A DNA stretch of 14,024 bases from Lentzea sp. (GTDB lineage: Bacteria; Actinomycetota; Actinomycetes; Mycobacteriales; Pseudonocardiaceae), in the NCBI GenBank assembly GCA_030146905.1, contig JASLAV010000851.1, forward strand, positions 1-14,024. Direction: 5' to 3'. Below the pieces are notes generated by a model. The model was not told the origin of the DNA and made no database searches. It was given only the letters and a program-made list of their open reading frames with translations. Below are positions 1 through 9,055 of the stretch, one piece after another. A program made the translations under genes and the position numbers. Numbering within the stretch: the stretch's first letter is position 1; the number at the start of each line of letters is the position of its first letter.

Positions 1-4
1 CGCG

Positions 5-439
5 CTAGAGCACCATTCGGTAGTGGACGAACGGGGTCTTCTCCGCGACCTGGTCGTAGAGGCGGCGGGCCGTGTCGTTCCACTCGCTGGTGTGCCAGTA
101 GACGCGGGCGCAGTGCTGCTGCCGCGCCCACTGCGCCACCGCCTCGATGAGCGCGCGGCCAGCACCACGGCCACGCGCCTCGGGTGCGGTGAAGAGGTCC
201 TGCAGGTAGCAGACGTCCGGGCCGGACGTGCTGGGGTGGCGGAAGAAGTGCGCGATGCCCACGACGGTGCCGCCGTCGCGGGCGCACAGGGCGCGGATGG
301 TGTCGCCCGTCTGGAACGCCCGCCACTTCTCGTCGTAGGTTTCCGCCGGCAGCGTGCGTTCGTAGAAGGTGCTGTAGCCCTCGAAGAGCTCCTGCCACCT
401 GGCGCGGTCCGCGGGTTCGAGCGGGGCGATCGCGATCAT
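5..439 (-). CDS. GNAT family N-acetyltransferase
   Basis: Predicted cytosolic acetyl-CoA-dependent N-acetyltransferase of 144 residues; the substrate cannot be told. The acetyl-CoA pyrophosphate-binding signature is ARGRGAGRAL, following a beta-strand with YLQDLFT. The C-terminal WHTSEWNDTARRLYDQV is the usual last GNAT helix, with the Tyr that often acts as general acid. I chose ATG at 439 because AGGAAGG lies 6 nt upstream of it; a GTG 21 nt further upstream would place that ribosome site inside the gene. The gene is divergent from the SWIM protein, with only 29 nt between starts, so their promoters must overlap or lie in coding sequence. The family is secure; the substrate is unknown. Confidence 0.88.
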   Translation of the reverse strand: MIAIAPLEPADRARWQELFEGYSTFYERTLPAETYDEKWRAFQTGDTIRALCARDGGTVVGIAHFFRHPSTSGPDVCYLQDLFTAPEARGRGAGRALIEAVAQWARQQHCARVYWHTSEWNDTARRLYDQVAEKTPFVHYRMVL

Positions 440-468
440 GTTGTTCCTTCCTGTGGTCACCCGGTTGG

Positions 469-894
469 ATGGCCCCCGTGTCGACGACCCTCACCACCGA
501 GCTGCTGCTGCACCGCGCGGGCACCAAGTCGTACTGGCGCGGTCTGACGTATCGCGACGCCGTGCTGTCCCTCCGGGTGCACAGCAGGCACGTGGCCGCT
601 CGGGTGCGGGGTGGTGACGACACGGCGTACGTGGTGGAGCTGTCGTGGTCCGGCACTCATCTGGTGGGGACCTGCAGTTGCCCGCACGGGTCGGAGGGGT
701 TCTTCTGCAAGCATTGCGTCGCTGTCGGGCTGGTGCTGCTGGACCGGGGTCAGACGGTGCCGCCGCCCGACGCCGAGGACGTGGAGCTCAAGGACGTGCT
801 GAGATCCTTGCCCGCGGAGGTGCTGCGGGACCTGCTGTACGAGCAGGCCGCCGGTGACCTCAAGCTGCGGGCGCGGATCGTCTCAGCACTCTGA
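469..894 (+). CDS. Short SWIM zinc-finger protein
   Basis: A 141-residue protein with a clear SWIM zinc-binding motif: Cys69-x-Cys71-x8-Cys80-x-His82 (core CSCPHGSEGFFCKH). SWIM domains are thought to bind DNA or proteins. Actinobacterial SWIM proteins of this kind usually continue well past the finger; this one stops about 60 residues after it, in the middle of what resembles a longer helical region (LRDLLYEQAAGDLKLRARI). It may therefore be a truncated or minimal member. ATG at 469 has no good ribosome site; GTG at 478 with GGATGG just upstream is an alternative start. The 3' end overlaps the convergent secreted-protein gene by 12 nt. Confidence 0.8.
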   Translation: MAPVSTTLTTELLLHRAGTKSYWRGLTYRDAVLSLRVHSRHVAARVRGGDDTAYVVELSWSGTHLVGTCSCPHGSEGFFCKHCVAVGLVLLDRGQTVPPPDAEDVELKDVLRSLPAEVLRDLLYEQAAGDLKLRARIVSAL

Positions 895-1392
895 CGGCCG
901 TTGGGTCTCCGGCAGGAGTGCGCAGTGCTTGTAGTGCCCCACCGCGACGTCGGCGAGCATCCAGCTCCCCCCGTCCCGGACGAACGTCAGCAGGTGCGGA
1001 AGGGCGTAGCCGGTGGACGGGACCGGGCCCGCGTCCTCGAAGTGCAGCTCGGCGTGTTCGTGGACGTGGGCCACGACGGCCTTGCCGTTCTGGTCGGTGT
1101 CCAGCCTGTCGACTCGTGTCCTGATCACGGCGGACCGGTAACGCGTCCGGGACGACGCCCTGGCGGCGTCCAGCTTCGTCTCGTGAACGTCCAGTTCCGC
1201 GGCCAGGGCAGCGGTGATCGGCACGCCGAAGCCCGGCACCTGCGGGCCGGTGGTGACCTTGCGCGCGCGGTTCTCCAGGTAGCGCTGCGCGATGCCGGCG
1301 ATCTCGCTCCTGTCCGGCTCCTCCGGAGCGGCAGGCGTGGCCGAGGCGCCCAGCAGCAACACCGGCACCAGCGGGACTGCGGCTGCTCTCAT
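883..1392 (-). CDS. Small secreted protein of unknown function
   Basis: A 169-residue protein with an N-terminal signal peptide: one Arg, then a hydrophobic stretch (VPLVPVLLLGASA) ending near residues 19-22 at a plausible Ala-x-Ala type site. The mature part has a helical start (IAGIAQRYLENRARKVT), then strands ending in LLTFVRDGGSWMLADVAV. This layout recalls the NTF2-like or accessory domains found before secreted amidase domains in actinomycetes, but no catalytic motif is visible. Two Cys near the C-terminus (157 and 169) could form a disulfide outside the cell. The start has GGGGG about 8 nt upstream, which lies inside a long potential hairpin. It is the last gene of a minus-strand run. 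Function not recognised. Confidence 0.72.
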   Translation of the reverse strand: MRAAAVPLVPVLLLGASATPAAPEEPDRSEIAGIAQRYLENRARKVTTGPQVPGFGVPITAALAAELDVHETKLDAARASSRTRYRSAVIRTRVDRLDTDQNGKAVVAHVHEHAELHFEDAGPVPSTGYALPHLLTFVRDGGSWMLADVAVGHYKHCALLPETQRPSEC

Positions 1393-1397
1393 TCGCG

Positions 1398-1447
1398 AAC
1401 CCCCATCCGCGGCTTTGTCCGGTAGACGTGCCGCGGCGGCGGGGGTT
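1398..1447 (-). promoter_or_regulatory. Interrupted inverted repeat covering the ribosome site of the secreted-protein gene
   Basis: In the 57-nt spacer between the GNAT stop and the secreted-protein start, AACCCCC (1398-1404) pairs with GGGGGTT (1441-1447). Inside it, CCGCGGC (1407-1413) pairs with GCCGCGG (1430-1436) around a 16-nt loop. In the minus-strand RNA the GGGGG serving the ATG at 1392 would be buried. It could limit translation, or act as an attenuator or terminator for the ligA-GNAT transcript. The pairing is seen; the role is inferred. Confidence 0.45.
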
Positions 1448-1449
1448 GC

Positions 1450-4733
<3,284 letters not shown>

Positions 4734-4738
4734 GATTC

Positions 4739-5296
4739 TCAAGCGTAGAGCTTGCGTCCCTCGGCCAGCATGTCGACGAACTGGGCGATGCGCTTCCTCC
4801 GCGTCTCCGGCCGTTTCGCGTCGTGGATGCGCAGCAGCACGGCGTACCGGTTCTGGCTGTTCAGTGTCTTGAAGAACTCGGCGGCCTTCGGGTTGGCGTC
4901 GAGGGCGGCGACGAGGTCGTCGGGCACCTCGATGGTCGCCGGCCCCGCGTAGGCCGCGTCCCAGCGCCCGTCTGCCTTGGCCTTCTCGACCTCCCTGAGC
5001 CCCGCCGGCAGCATCCTGCCCGCAGCGATCAGCTCCTCGACCTTGCCGCAGTTGCGCTTGGACCACTTGCTGCGCGGTGTGCGCGGCGTCCAGCGCTGCG
5101 AGTAGTAGTTCTCGTCCACGGACCGCACGAGCCCGTCGATCCACCCGTGGCACAACGCGATGTCCAGCGCCTCGCCGTAGGTGATCGACTTCAGCCCCGA
5201 GCCCTTCTTGGCGTACTTGATCCACAGCTCGGTCTCCGTCGCACCGTTCTCGTGCAACCAGGCGTCGAACTGCGCGGGATCCTCGAAGAAGATCAA
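4739..5296 (-). CDS. YdeI/OmpD-associated family protein
   Basis: A 185-residue member of the YdeI (OmpD-associated) family, a group sometimes named bacteriocin-protection proteins, with no firm biochemical role. Seen: FEDPAQFDAWL at the start, ELWIKYAKKGSG, ITYGEALDIALCHGWIDG, then YYSQRWTPRTPRSKWSKRN, all hallmarks of the family. The C-terminal half has DDLVAALDANPKAAEFFKTLNSQNRYAVLLRIHDAKRPETRRKRI, the usual helical domain. I chose TTG at 5296 because AGGAGG sits 5 nt upstream and a TATGAT -10 element lies further upstream; the longer GTG start at 5341 would precede that promoter. It heads the minus-strand operon leading to ligA. Confidence 0.9.
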   Translation of the reverse strand: MIFFEDPAQFDAWLHENGATETELWIKYAKKGSGLKSITYGEALDIALCHGWIDGLVRSVDENYYSQRWTPRTPRSKWSKRNCGKVEELIAAGRMLPAGLREVEKAKADGRWDAAYAGPATIEVPDDLVAALDANPKAAEFFKTLNSQNRYAVLLRIHDAKRPETRRKRIAQFVDMLAEGRKLYA

Positions 5297-5301
5297 CGCA
5301 C

Positions 5302-5326
5302 CCTCCTCAGGCAGAGCGTCATCATA
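5302..5326 (-). promoter_or_regulatory. TATGAT -10 element and strong ribosome site for the YdeI-like gene
   Basis: On the minus strand TATGAT (5326 to 5321) matches the sigma70 -10 consensus at five of six bases. It is followed 13 nt later by AGGAGG (5307 to 5302) and a TTG start at 5296. No clear -35 is seen (TGCCAT at 17 nt). This arrangement decides the TTG start and marks the likely beginning of the YdeI - unknown protein - ligA - GNAT transcript. Confidence 0.6.
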
Positions 5327-5397
5327 AGGACGACCCCGCACCGATGGCAGCGAAAACCGGGTGGCGCGCGACGACGGACTTGGCCACAGTGCGCGTC

Positions 5398-5877
5398 ATG
5401 CTGATCCGGCGGGAGACGCCCGCAGACATCGATGCCATCCGCGACGTCACCAATCTCGCGTTCAAGAACGGGCCGGAAGCTCCGCTGGTCGACCAGCTGC
5501 GTGCCGACGAGGGGTGGATCCCGGAGCTTTCCCTGGTCGCGGAAGGGGTTCTGGGACACGTGGTGTGCACGCGCGGGTACGTCGGCGACGTACCCGCGCT
5601 GGGACTCGGACCGCTCAGCGTCCACCCCGACCACCAGCGGACCGGCATCGGCAAGGCCCTGGTGCACGCCGTTCTCGGAGCGGCGGAAGCGCGGGGCGAG
5701 CACGCGGTCATCCTCCTGGGCGACCCGAACTACTACTCGCGGTTCGGCTTCCGACTCGCGTCCGAGTTCGGGATCACGCCACCGGTTCCCGAGTGGGGGC
5801 CGCACTTCCAGGCCCGGCTGTTCGCGGACGTCCCAGCCGGGCCGTTCCGGTACGCGGAGCCGTTCACCCGGCTTTGA
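5398..5877 (+). CDS. GNAT family N-acetyltransferase, YhbS-like
   Basis: A 159-residue acetyltransferase resembling the COG3153/YhbS group. It shows MLIRRETPADIDAIRDVTNLAF at the N-terminus, LGLGPLSVHPDHQRTGIGKAL as the acetyl-CoA-binding loop (about residues 70-90), and VILLGDPNYYSRFGF, a very characteristic motif of this group. The C-terminus (PPVPEWGPHFQARLF) also fits. ATG at 5398 gives the usual N-terminus; the frame is open back to 5344 but those 18 residues look non-conserved. No Shine-Dalgarno sequence is seen, so a leaderless mRNA is possible. It is divergent from the YdeI operon and ends 10 nt before the convergent GH9 stop. Substrate unknown. Confidence 0.9.
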   Translation: MLIRRETPADIDAIRDVTNLAFKNGPEAPLVDQLRADEGWIPELSLVAEGVLGHVVCTRGYVGDVPALGLGPLSVHPDHQRTGIGKALVHAVLGAAEARGEHAVILLGDPNYYSRFGFRLASEFGITPPVPEWGPHFQARLFADVPAGPFRYAEPFTRL

Positions 5878-5887
5878 GCCGCACCGG

Positions 5888-7741
5888 TCAGGAGTTCGCG
5901 ATCAGCGAGAAGCCGAGCACGCCCGTCGCCGTGAAGTCGATGGCCGGCTCCGAGCTCGGCCACGACCGCAGGTCGTCGGCGAACACGGACTTCGCGGAGT
6001 CGAACTCCCGCGTGTAGGGCTTGGTGCAGTCGACGGAACCCGGCGGCATCTCGCCGAGGTCGCCGAACAGCGAGGCGTCGTTCGGGCCGTTGATCACCGC
6101 ACCGACCAGCACCTTCGAGCCGCCGGATGAAGAACCGGACAGGTTCGCCGCCTGGTGGTGCGGGCACTCGGGGAACTTCGTGCCGACACCGACGATCAGC
6201 GAGGTGCCCCACGCGTTCGTGCCGAGGGCGAAGCCGCGCTGCTGGGTGCCGAAGGTCGCGTACTCCTGCGAACCGGTCAGCTTCCGGTACAGCGCCGCGG
6301 TGGTGATGTAGCCGAACGTGCGCGAGCCGACGTCCCAGGTCTCGACGTCGGCCGCAGTGCGGAACGGCGACGTGCGAGCGGCGTCGGCACCCTTGCGGAG
6401 CTGCCTCTCGATGTCGCCCACGACCTGCTTCTCGGTCACCTCGGCGCCGGGAACACCCTTCCTCAGCAACGGAGCGAGGTCGGCGTGGCCGAGCGCGGAG
6501 ATGTTGTAGACGTTCAACGTGTCGGGGTCCTGGGTGGCGAGGAACTCCTTGGCCCAGTGGGTGGCAGCTCGCGCGAACTGGCCATAACGCTTGTCGTTCA
6601 AGGCCTTCGCGGCCAGAGCGAGCTGGGTCGCGCCGAACTCCATGTCGTCGGTCCAGGAGCTCTCGGGGTAGTAGGCGTGCGGGAACGCCGTCACGAGCTC
6701 GCCGACGTCCGAGGTCTTGGCCAGTGAGAAGAGCTGGGCGGCCTTGTCGAGGTACTCGCGCGCGAGGCGGGGCTTGCGGTGCGCCTCGATCTGCGCGGCC
6801 AGGGCGAACGACCCCGCGACGCGGCCGACCAGGTTCGGGCTGATCTTCTCGCCGGCCTCGTTGGCGCGGAACACGGGCCGGTGCTTGATGTAGTACTCGC
6901 TGTCGCCCGGCTCCACGTCGAGCCGGTCGTCGGCCTCCGGCAGGCGCCACACGTCGTGGTCGCCGACGAAGCCGAACTCCTCGGAGCCCGTGCCGATGCC
7001 GACCTGCGCGTAGAGCGTGCCGGTCTTCTCGTCCCACGCCTTGTCGAGCCACCTGAGGCCGAACTTCGCCTCTTCGTACAGCGCGCCGTCGTGCTTGTCT
7101 CGCAACGCCAACAGCATCGACGCGGTCGAGTACGACGACGCGTGGGTGAACTTCACGAAGTCACCGGCGTCGAACCAGCCGCCTTCGACGTCGACCCGCG
7201 TGCCCGTCGGCTGCAGCGGCGCCGCGATCTCGTCACCGCCCTCACCGGCGAACACCGGCGCCTCGTAGACCATCGCGGAACGGTCGGTGAGGTGCGCGGG
7301 CTTGCGGTTCAGGCGCCCCGGGACGACGTCCGCGCCGTCGCGCTGCGCCTGGAAGAACTCCACGGTGTTGTGCGCGACCGGCGAGAACAGCTTCTTCAGC
7401 GAGTCGACCCTGAACGCGGGCGACACGGCGGAGCCGACCTTGATCCGGTACGTCCCTGACGCCCTCAGCGCGGAGAAGTCGATCGGGTGCACCGCGGGGA
7501 ACTTCTCGCTCCACGAGCCCGTCGAGACGCCCGTCCTGCCGCTCAGCACGGTCCTGCCGCGGCCGTCGAGAACGGTGAACCTGGTGTTCGCGGCACCTCC
7601 GAGCACGTAGGCGTGCTTCGCCTCGGAGGTGCCGAAACCGATCTGGTCCAGCCTGATCTGCCCGGCAGGGGCGGCATGGGCAGGCGCCACGACCACACCT
7701 GTGAGCACTGCGGCGACGAGGGCCGCACGTCGGATGCGCAT
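5888..7741 (-). CDS. Secreted glycoside hydrolase family 9 endoglucanase
   Basis: Extracellular beta-1,4-glucanase (cellulase) of 617 residues. Residues 1-23 form a signal peptide (RIRR, hydrophobic core, cleavage after AHA). An N-terminal Ig-like cellulase domain spans about 27-112 (IRLDQIGFGTSEAKHAYVLG). The GH9 (alpha/alpha)6 catalytic domain follows to the end. The GGWFDAGDFVKF motif at 187-198 supplies Asp191 and Asp194 (base and water positioning); CPHHQAAN at 526-533 is the second GH9 signature; Glu598 in SSEPAIDFTA is the probable catalytic acid. No cellulose-binding module is present, so it may act on soluble or short glucans. ATG 7741 has GGGAG about 8 nt upstream. An A/T-rich near-palindrome lies 40 nt before the start. 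Confidence 0.95.
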   Translation of the reverse strand: MRIRRAALVAAVLTGVVVAPAHAAPAGQIRLDQIGFGTSEAKHAYVLGGAANTRFTVLDGRGRTVLSGRTGVSTGSWSEKFPAVHPIDFSALRASGTYRIKVGSAVSPAFRVDSLKKLFSPVAHNTVEFFQAQRDGADVVPGRLNRKPAHLTDRSAMVYEAPVFAGEGGDEIAAPLQPTGTRVDVEGGWFDAGDFVKFTHASSYSTASMLLALRDKHDGALYEEAKFGLRWLDKAWDEKTGTLYAQVGIGTGSEEFGFVGDHDVWRLPEADDRLDVEPGDSEYYIKHRPVFRANEAGEKISPNLVGRVAGSFALAAQIEAHRKPRLAREYLDKAAQLFSLAKTSDVGELVTAFPHAYYPESSWTDDMEFGATQLALAAKALNDKRYGQFARAATHWAKEFLATQDPDTLNVYNISALGHADLAPLLRKGVPGAEVTEKQVVGDIERQLRKGADAARTSPFRTAADVETWDVGSRTFGYITTAALYRKLTGSQEYATFGTQQRGFALGTNAWGTSLIVGVGTKFPECPHHQAANLSGSSSGGSKVLVGAVINGPNDASLFGDLGEMPPGSVDCTKPYTREFDSAKSVFADDLRSWPSSEPAIDFTATGVLGFSLIANS

Positions 7742-7780
7742 GTTCGGACTCCCGGTCCAGGCCGCGGCGGTGACCTTCGG

Positions 7781-7797
7781 TTAAGAAAGTTTCCTAA
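7781..7797. promoter_or_regulatory. A/T-rich near-palindrome upstream of the cellulase gene (candidate operator)
   Basis: TTAAGAAAGTTTCCTAA is a 17-bp near-palindrome: 8-bp arms with seven of eight pairs around a central G. It is strikingly A/T-rich for this genome and lies 40-56 nt upstream of the GH9 ATG, after the stop of the preceding gene. From memory, similar motifs (TTAGGAAA..TTTCYTAA) precede secreted carbohydrate-active enzyme genes in several actinomycetes; I cannot verify this here. It could be a repressor site, or it could overlap the promoter. Confidence 0.55.
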
Positions 7798-7831
7798 TAG
7801 TGCGCAGCAGACTAGCGGCCAGAACCGGACA

Positions 7832-8833
7832 TCACCAGCCCTCCGGCGGCTCCGCGAAGGCCGACGAGAGGTCGCGCGTCAGCGACAACGAGCGCTTGAC
7901 CCAGGTGGACGTCGCGCCGGCCAGGCCGCACGTCGGAGTGGGCAGCGCCTTCTCCGCCAGGATCGAGCGGGGGAAGCCCAGGCGGTCGACCAGCGTGAAC
8001 GCCCGCTGCCCGACGTCCTTCAACGTCACGGGCGCGCCGGGGTCCGTGCTCGGCACCAGGCCCAGCGCCAGCGTCGTGCCCGCCTCCCACGTCTCGCCGA
8101 TCTCGTCGAGCGCCTCCGCACCCTTGATCAACGTCGCGTCGAACGCGATCGCCGTGGCCCCTGCTTCACGGAGCAGCGTCAACGGCGGGTGCGGCGCGCA
8201 GCAGTGGACGACCACCTCGTGGTCGCCCAACGCCTCGATCACGGTGGCCAGCACCGTGCGGGCGTCCGGCGCCGGCACCGCGGGCACCGTGCCGAGCTTC
8301 GACGGCGTCGGCAGCAGCCCCCGCAGCACGGCGGGCAGGCCCGGTTCGTCGAGCTGCACGACGACCTTCGCCCCGGTGCGCTTCGCGACCGCGGCGGCGT
8401 GCTGCCGCAACCCCTCGGCGAGCGACTCGGAGAACTCCTTCACGGCACCGGGATCCGTGAGCACCCGATGGCCGCGCATCAGCTCGATGTTCGACATGAG
8501 GGTCCACGGCCCCGCCGCCTGCACTTTGACCACCGAGGGCTGCGCCCCCGCTCGTTCCAACGCCTCCTCGAACGCGTCCAGGTCGCCGCGCAGCAGGTCG
8601 ACGGCACGCCGGTGGTCACGGCCTGGCCGCGGGGTCACGCGGTAGCCGGACGTGACGACCTCGATCGCGAGGTCGACGAGCAGGCCGGCGGTGCGGCCGA
8701 TCATGTCCGCGCCGACTCCCCGCGCAGGCAGCTCCGGGACGTGCGGCAGCTCGGGCAGTTCGCCGACGACGACCCTCGCCGCCTCGTCGATGTCAGTTCC
8801 GGGCAGCGATCCGATTCCAGTTGCTCCACGCAC
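7832..8833 (-). CDS. Cobalamin-independent methionine synthase-like protein (MetE C-terminal domain family)
   Basis: A 333-residue protein with the UROD/MetE-C barrel fold. It lacks the N-terminal half of true MetE (about 750 residues), so it is a stand-alone catalytic-type domain. The start is typical of the group (ATGIGSLPGTD). Zinc-site residues of MetE appear preserved: His210-x-Cys212 in VVHCCAP and Cys302 in TPTCGLAG; QLDEPG supplies an acidic residue. The methyl donor and acceptor are unknown. Its place between mnmA and ligA matches M. tuberculosis Rv3015c, to my recollection. I chose GTG 8833 over upstream frames from 8902 or 8881 because homologous sequence starts there and a minus promoter with its TSS near 8877 would exclude the longer forms. 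Confidence 0.85.
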   Translation of the reverse strand: MRGATGIGSLPGTDIDEAARVVVGELPELPHVPELPARGVGADMIGRTAGLLVDLAIEVVTSGYRVTPRPGRDHRRAVDLLRGDLDAFEEALERAGAQPSVVKVQAAGPWTLMSNIELMRGHRVLTDPGAVKEFSESLAEGLRQHAAAVAKRTGAKVVVQLDEPGLPAVLRGLLPTPSKLGTVPAVPAPDARTVLATVIEALGDHEVVVHCCAPHPPLTLLREAGATAIAFDATLIKGAEALDEIGETWEAGTTLALGLVPSTDPGAPVTLKDVGQRAFTLVDRLGFPRSILAEKALPTPTCGLAGATSTWVKRSLSLTRDLSSAFAEPPEGW

Positions 8834-8864
8834 CCGGCGAATTGTTCCACTGTCCGCCGGACAG
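8834..8864 (-). promoter_or_regulatory. Leader with two mutually exclusive stems before the MetE-like start
   Basis: CTGTCCGCCGGACAG (8850-8864) forms a 6-bp stem with a 3-nt loop. Its middle, CGCCGG (8855-8860), can instead pair perfectly with CCGGCG (8834-8839), which directly abuts the GTG start at 8833. Forming one stem excludes the other. No strong Shine-Dalgarno sequence is seen. A perfect palindrome GGTCTAGACC (8869-8878) lies next to it, at the expected transcription start. Regulatory role inferred only. Confidence 0.4.
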
Positions 8865-8880
8865 AAGAGGTCTAGACCCA

Positions 8881-8912
8881 TTGACGCTATGGTCCAGGCC
8901 ACTTACCGTCAC
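8881..8912. promoter_or_regulatory. Interleaved bidirectional promoter
   Basis: Plus strand: -35 TTGACG (8881-8886), 17-nt spacer, -10 TACCGT (8904-8909), TSS expected near 8915. Minus strand: -35 GTGACG (8912 to 8907), 17-nt spacer, -10 TAGCGT (8889 to 8884), TSS expected near 8877. The element is close to symmetric: TGACG at one end faces CGTCA at the other. It would drive the candidate RNA to the right and the MetE-like gene to the left. Confidence 0.6.
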
Positions 8913-8914
8913 TG

Positions 8915-9039
8915 AGCAGGCGCTCTCGGTGCGGAGCGCCCACAGACGTGGTGTGGGAATGCGACGCGCCCCGCGTTCCCACACCACTCCCCCGCCGCAT
9001 CGCGGAAGAAGGCCGGCGCGGAACCCGCGCCGGCCTTCT
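8915..9039 (+). ncRNA. Candidate structured small RNA with three hairpins
   Basis: No credible plus-strand protein is encoded here. A well-spaced promoter predicts a start at about 8915. The transcript would immediately form stem 1 (GGCGCTC 8919-8925 with GAGCGCC 8934-8940, 8-nt loop). Stem 2 follows, 16 bp with a single G-U pair (8948-8963 with 8972-8987, 8-nt loop). Then comes a C-rich single-stranded stretch (CACTCCCCC), and stem 3 of 15 bp (9007-9021 with 9025-9039), which could terminate it. Promoter, stems and end fit a roughly 125-nt small RNA. The hairpin loops lack the six-C loops of the actinobacterial 6C RNA, and I match it to no known family. Confidence 0.5.
9007..9039. terminator. 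Perfect 15-bp hairpin, probable bidirectional terminator
   Basis: The arms 9007-9021 and 9025-9039 are perfectly complementary (core GAAGGCCGGCGCGG) around a 3-nt loop. The U-tract is poor on both sides, as is common in actinomycetes. It sits between the convergent candidate small RNA (+) and the cysteine-rich ORF (-), 16 nt after the latter's stop, which suits termination in both directions. Confidence 0.7.
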
Positions 9040-9055
9040 CGTTCGCCAGGAGCCG

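Noticed and set aside
4734..5225. N-terminal extension of the 217-residue protein through the YdeI-like gene
   Set aside because: The extension is Arg/Gly-rich frame-shadow sequence, while the overlapping YdeI frame has strong family motifs.
5869..5881. Hairpin CGGCT-TTG-AGCCG between the convergent GNAT and GH9 genes as a terminator
   Set aside because: Only five base pairs and no U-tract, and partly inside the coding end; too weak to call.
8834..8902. Longer N-terminus of the MetE-like protein (starts at 8902 or ATG 8881)
   Set aside because: The added residues do not resemble the family and the predicted minus promoter would start transcription downstream of both codons.
8881..8910. Cobalamin riboswitch (B12 box) before the MetE-like gene
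   Set aside because: Only a short GGCCACT fragment resembles the B12 box, on the wrong strand for the gene, and no surrounding riboswitch structure is seen.
8915..9039. 6C small RNA of actinobacteria
   Set aside because: The 6C RNA has two hairpins with C-rich loops; here the loops are TCGGTGCG and ACGCGCCC, and the C-run lies between stems.
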